A DNA stretch of 5,808 nt, from contig DRZV01000041.1 of the NCBI GenBank assembly GCA_011375465.1, forward strand, positions 1 to 5,808, in the 5' to 3' direction. Shown here piece by piece: positions 4,704 through 5,808 of this stretch (within the stretch, counting starts at the first letter, position 1; each line of letters opens with the position of its first letter). The notes beneath the pieces are model-generated. The model was given only the letters and a program-made list of their open reading frames with translations. It was not told the DNA's origin and made no database searches. Position numbers and translations under genes: made by a program. The stretch comes from Neomoorella mulderi. GTDB lineage: Bacteria > Bacillota > DSM-521 > Neomoorellales > Neomoorellaceae.

Positions 4704-5808
4704 ATGTTGCCCCATCTGGACAGGTTTATACTGATGGTGCTGGACGGGGTGGGGGGTGGGGGAGCTCCCCGATTCGTGGTTATACGGCGATTCGGGCAGC
4801 AACACCCTGGGCAATGTGGCTGCCCAGGTGGATCTCCGCCTTCCCCATATGGCCAGCCTGGGGCTGGGGAACATCCTGCCTCCGCGGGGTATACCCCCAG
4901 CATCTCTGCTTTTGGCCGCCCATGGCAAGATGGCCCCCCGCTTCCCGGGCAAGGATACCACCATCGGCCACTGGGAGCTGGCCGGGTTGGTGGTGGAAAA
5001 ACCTTTTCCCGTGTATCCCCAGGGTTTTCCGCCGGAAATTATAGAGGCCTTTGAGAAGGCCATAGGGAAGAAGGTCCTAGGCAACAAGCCCGCCTCCGGC
5101 ATCCGCATCATCGAAGAACTGGGGCCCCTTCACCTTGAGACGGGCTGCCCCATAGTCTACACCTCTGCCGACAGCGTTTTTCAGATAGCTGTCCATGAAG
5201 AGGTGATCGCTGTGGAGGAGCTGTATCGCTATTGCCGTATAGCCCGGGAGATCCTCCAGGGGGAGCACGGGGTAGCCAGGGTCATCGCCAGGCCCTTTGT
5301 GGGGGAGCCGGGGCGTTTCCGGCGCACGGAAAGGCGCAGGGATTTTTCCCTACCCCCTCCAGGTCCCACCCTGCTGGACCTTATCTCTTCCAGGGGTTTG
5401 GAGGTAATGGCTGTAGGGAAAATAAAGGATATCTTCGCCGGTAAAGGGGTTACCCGTTGGGTACAGGCTAGGGACAACATGGAGGCGGTGGACAGGACCC
5501 TGGATTTCATGCGGGAGGGGAGGTCGGGCCTCATATTCAGCAATTTAAACGACTTCGATACTCTTTACGGCCACCGTAACGACGTTGCGGGTTTTGCCCG
5601 GGCCCTGGAAGAATTCGATGCCCGCCTGCCGGAAATCCTGGCGGCCATGGAACCCCAGGATGCCCTGATATTGACCGCGGATCATGGCTGTGATCCCACT
5701 ACCCCCAGCACCGACCATTCCAGGGAGTATGTGCCCCTTCTCTTTTACAGCTCCAAGACCAAACCTTGCCCTCTGGGCACCAGGAGGAGCTTCGCCGATG
5801 TGGCCGCC
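4704..5808 (+). CDS. deoB: Phosphopentomutase, frame interrupted, 3' end outside window
   Basis: DeoB interconverts (deoxy)ribose 1-phosphate and 5-phosphate in nucleoside salvage, a cytosolic Mn-dependent alkaline-phosphatase-superfamily enzyme. ATG 4704 follows SD AGAGGGGA (4688-4695), which overlaps the xerD stop; the gap is 14 nt. A G run of six at 4751-4756 is one base too long. Removing one G gives LDGVGVGELPDS and an unbroken frame to the edge, about 368 residues of an expected 390-400. Motifs: D14 of LDGVGVGE (metal), GKDTTIGHWE with the likely phospho-threonine T85, YTSADSVFQIA, RVIARPFVGEPG, FDTLYGHRND, TADHGCDPTTPSTDHSREYVP (metal ligands). GCDPT replaces the common GNDPT. In Bacillus the corresponding gene (drm) follows xerD and precedes a purine nucleoside phosphorylase. 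The final 20-30 codons lie beyond 5808. As given, the first frame would end at 5054. Confidence 0.94.

Noticed and set aside
4759..4770. 12-bp palindrome GGGGAGCTCCCC
   Set aside because: It encodes conserved GELP residues of DeoB next to a G run; no regulatory role is needed to explain it.
4662..5111. Minus-strand open frames opposite xerD and deoB
   Set aside because: They mirror strongly supported + strand genes, lack SD sites and show no recognisable domains.
1..5808. Insertion sequences, integrase cargo, CRISPR repeats, toxin-antitoxin or defence genes
   Set aside because: None seen. The only recombinase is a housekeeping XerD in a conserved neighbourhood, and no direct repeats or dif-like site were found by eye.

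Overview
The window carries a conserved chromosomal sporulation locus of an endospore-forming Bacillota, most likely a moderately G+C-rich member of the Clostridia. The evidence is the run of orthologs spoIVB, spo0A, nudF-type Nudix hydrolase, spoIIM, a small membrane protein, xerD and deoB, all on the + strand. Purine-rich Shine-Dalgarno sites and frequent AGG (Arg) and ATA (Ile) codons fit this. No genus can be named from the sequence alone.

Layout. Positions 1-113 hold a short AT-richer leader with a possible forespore promoter. spoIVB (114-1465) encodes the PDZ/serine protease that signals from forespore to mother cell. Its 3' end holds a strong hairpin. A good sigma-H-type promoter and a near-consensus 0A box follow, then spo0A (1521-2291), the master regulator of sporulation. 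Next come an intact ADP-ribose pyrophosphatase-like gene (2302-2844), spoIIM (2894-3482), a 70-residue membrane-anchored protein (3495-3707), an unusual 94-bp leader, intact xerD (3802-4689) and deoB (4704 to the window edge, 3' end missing). Short gaps of 10-55 bp, with several SD sites touching upstream stop codons, suggest one or two operons: spoIVB alone, then spo0A through deoB.

The dominant oddity is a set of about eight single-base frame breaks in four genes: spoIVB x3, spo0A x2, spoIIM x2, deoB x1. Most lie in short homopolymer runs. In every case family-typical protein continues in the new frame, with start, SD and stop preserved. The simplest reading is sequencing or assembly indels in functional genes. 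The three sporulation genes carry seven of the eight events, so true recent loss of sporulation is a minority alternative worth checking. I annotate the reconstructed genes across the breaks. I see no mobile element, CRISPR, RNA gene or undescribed system here; the regulatory signals around spo0A are the most informative non-coding content.
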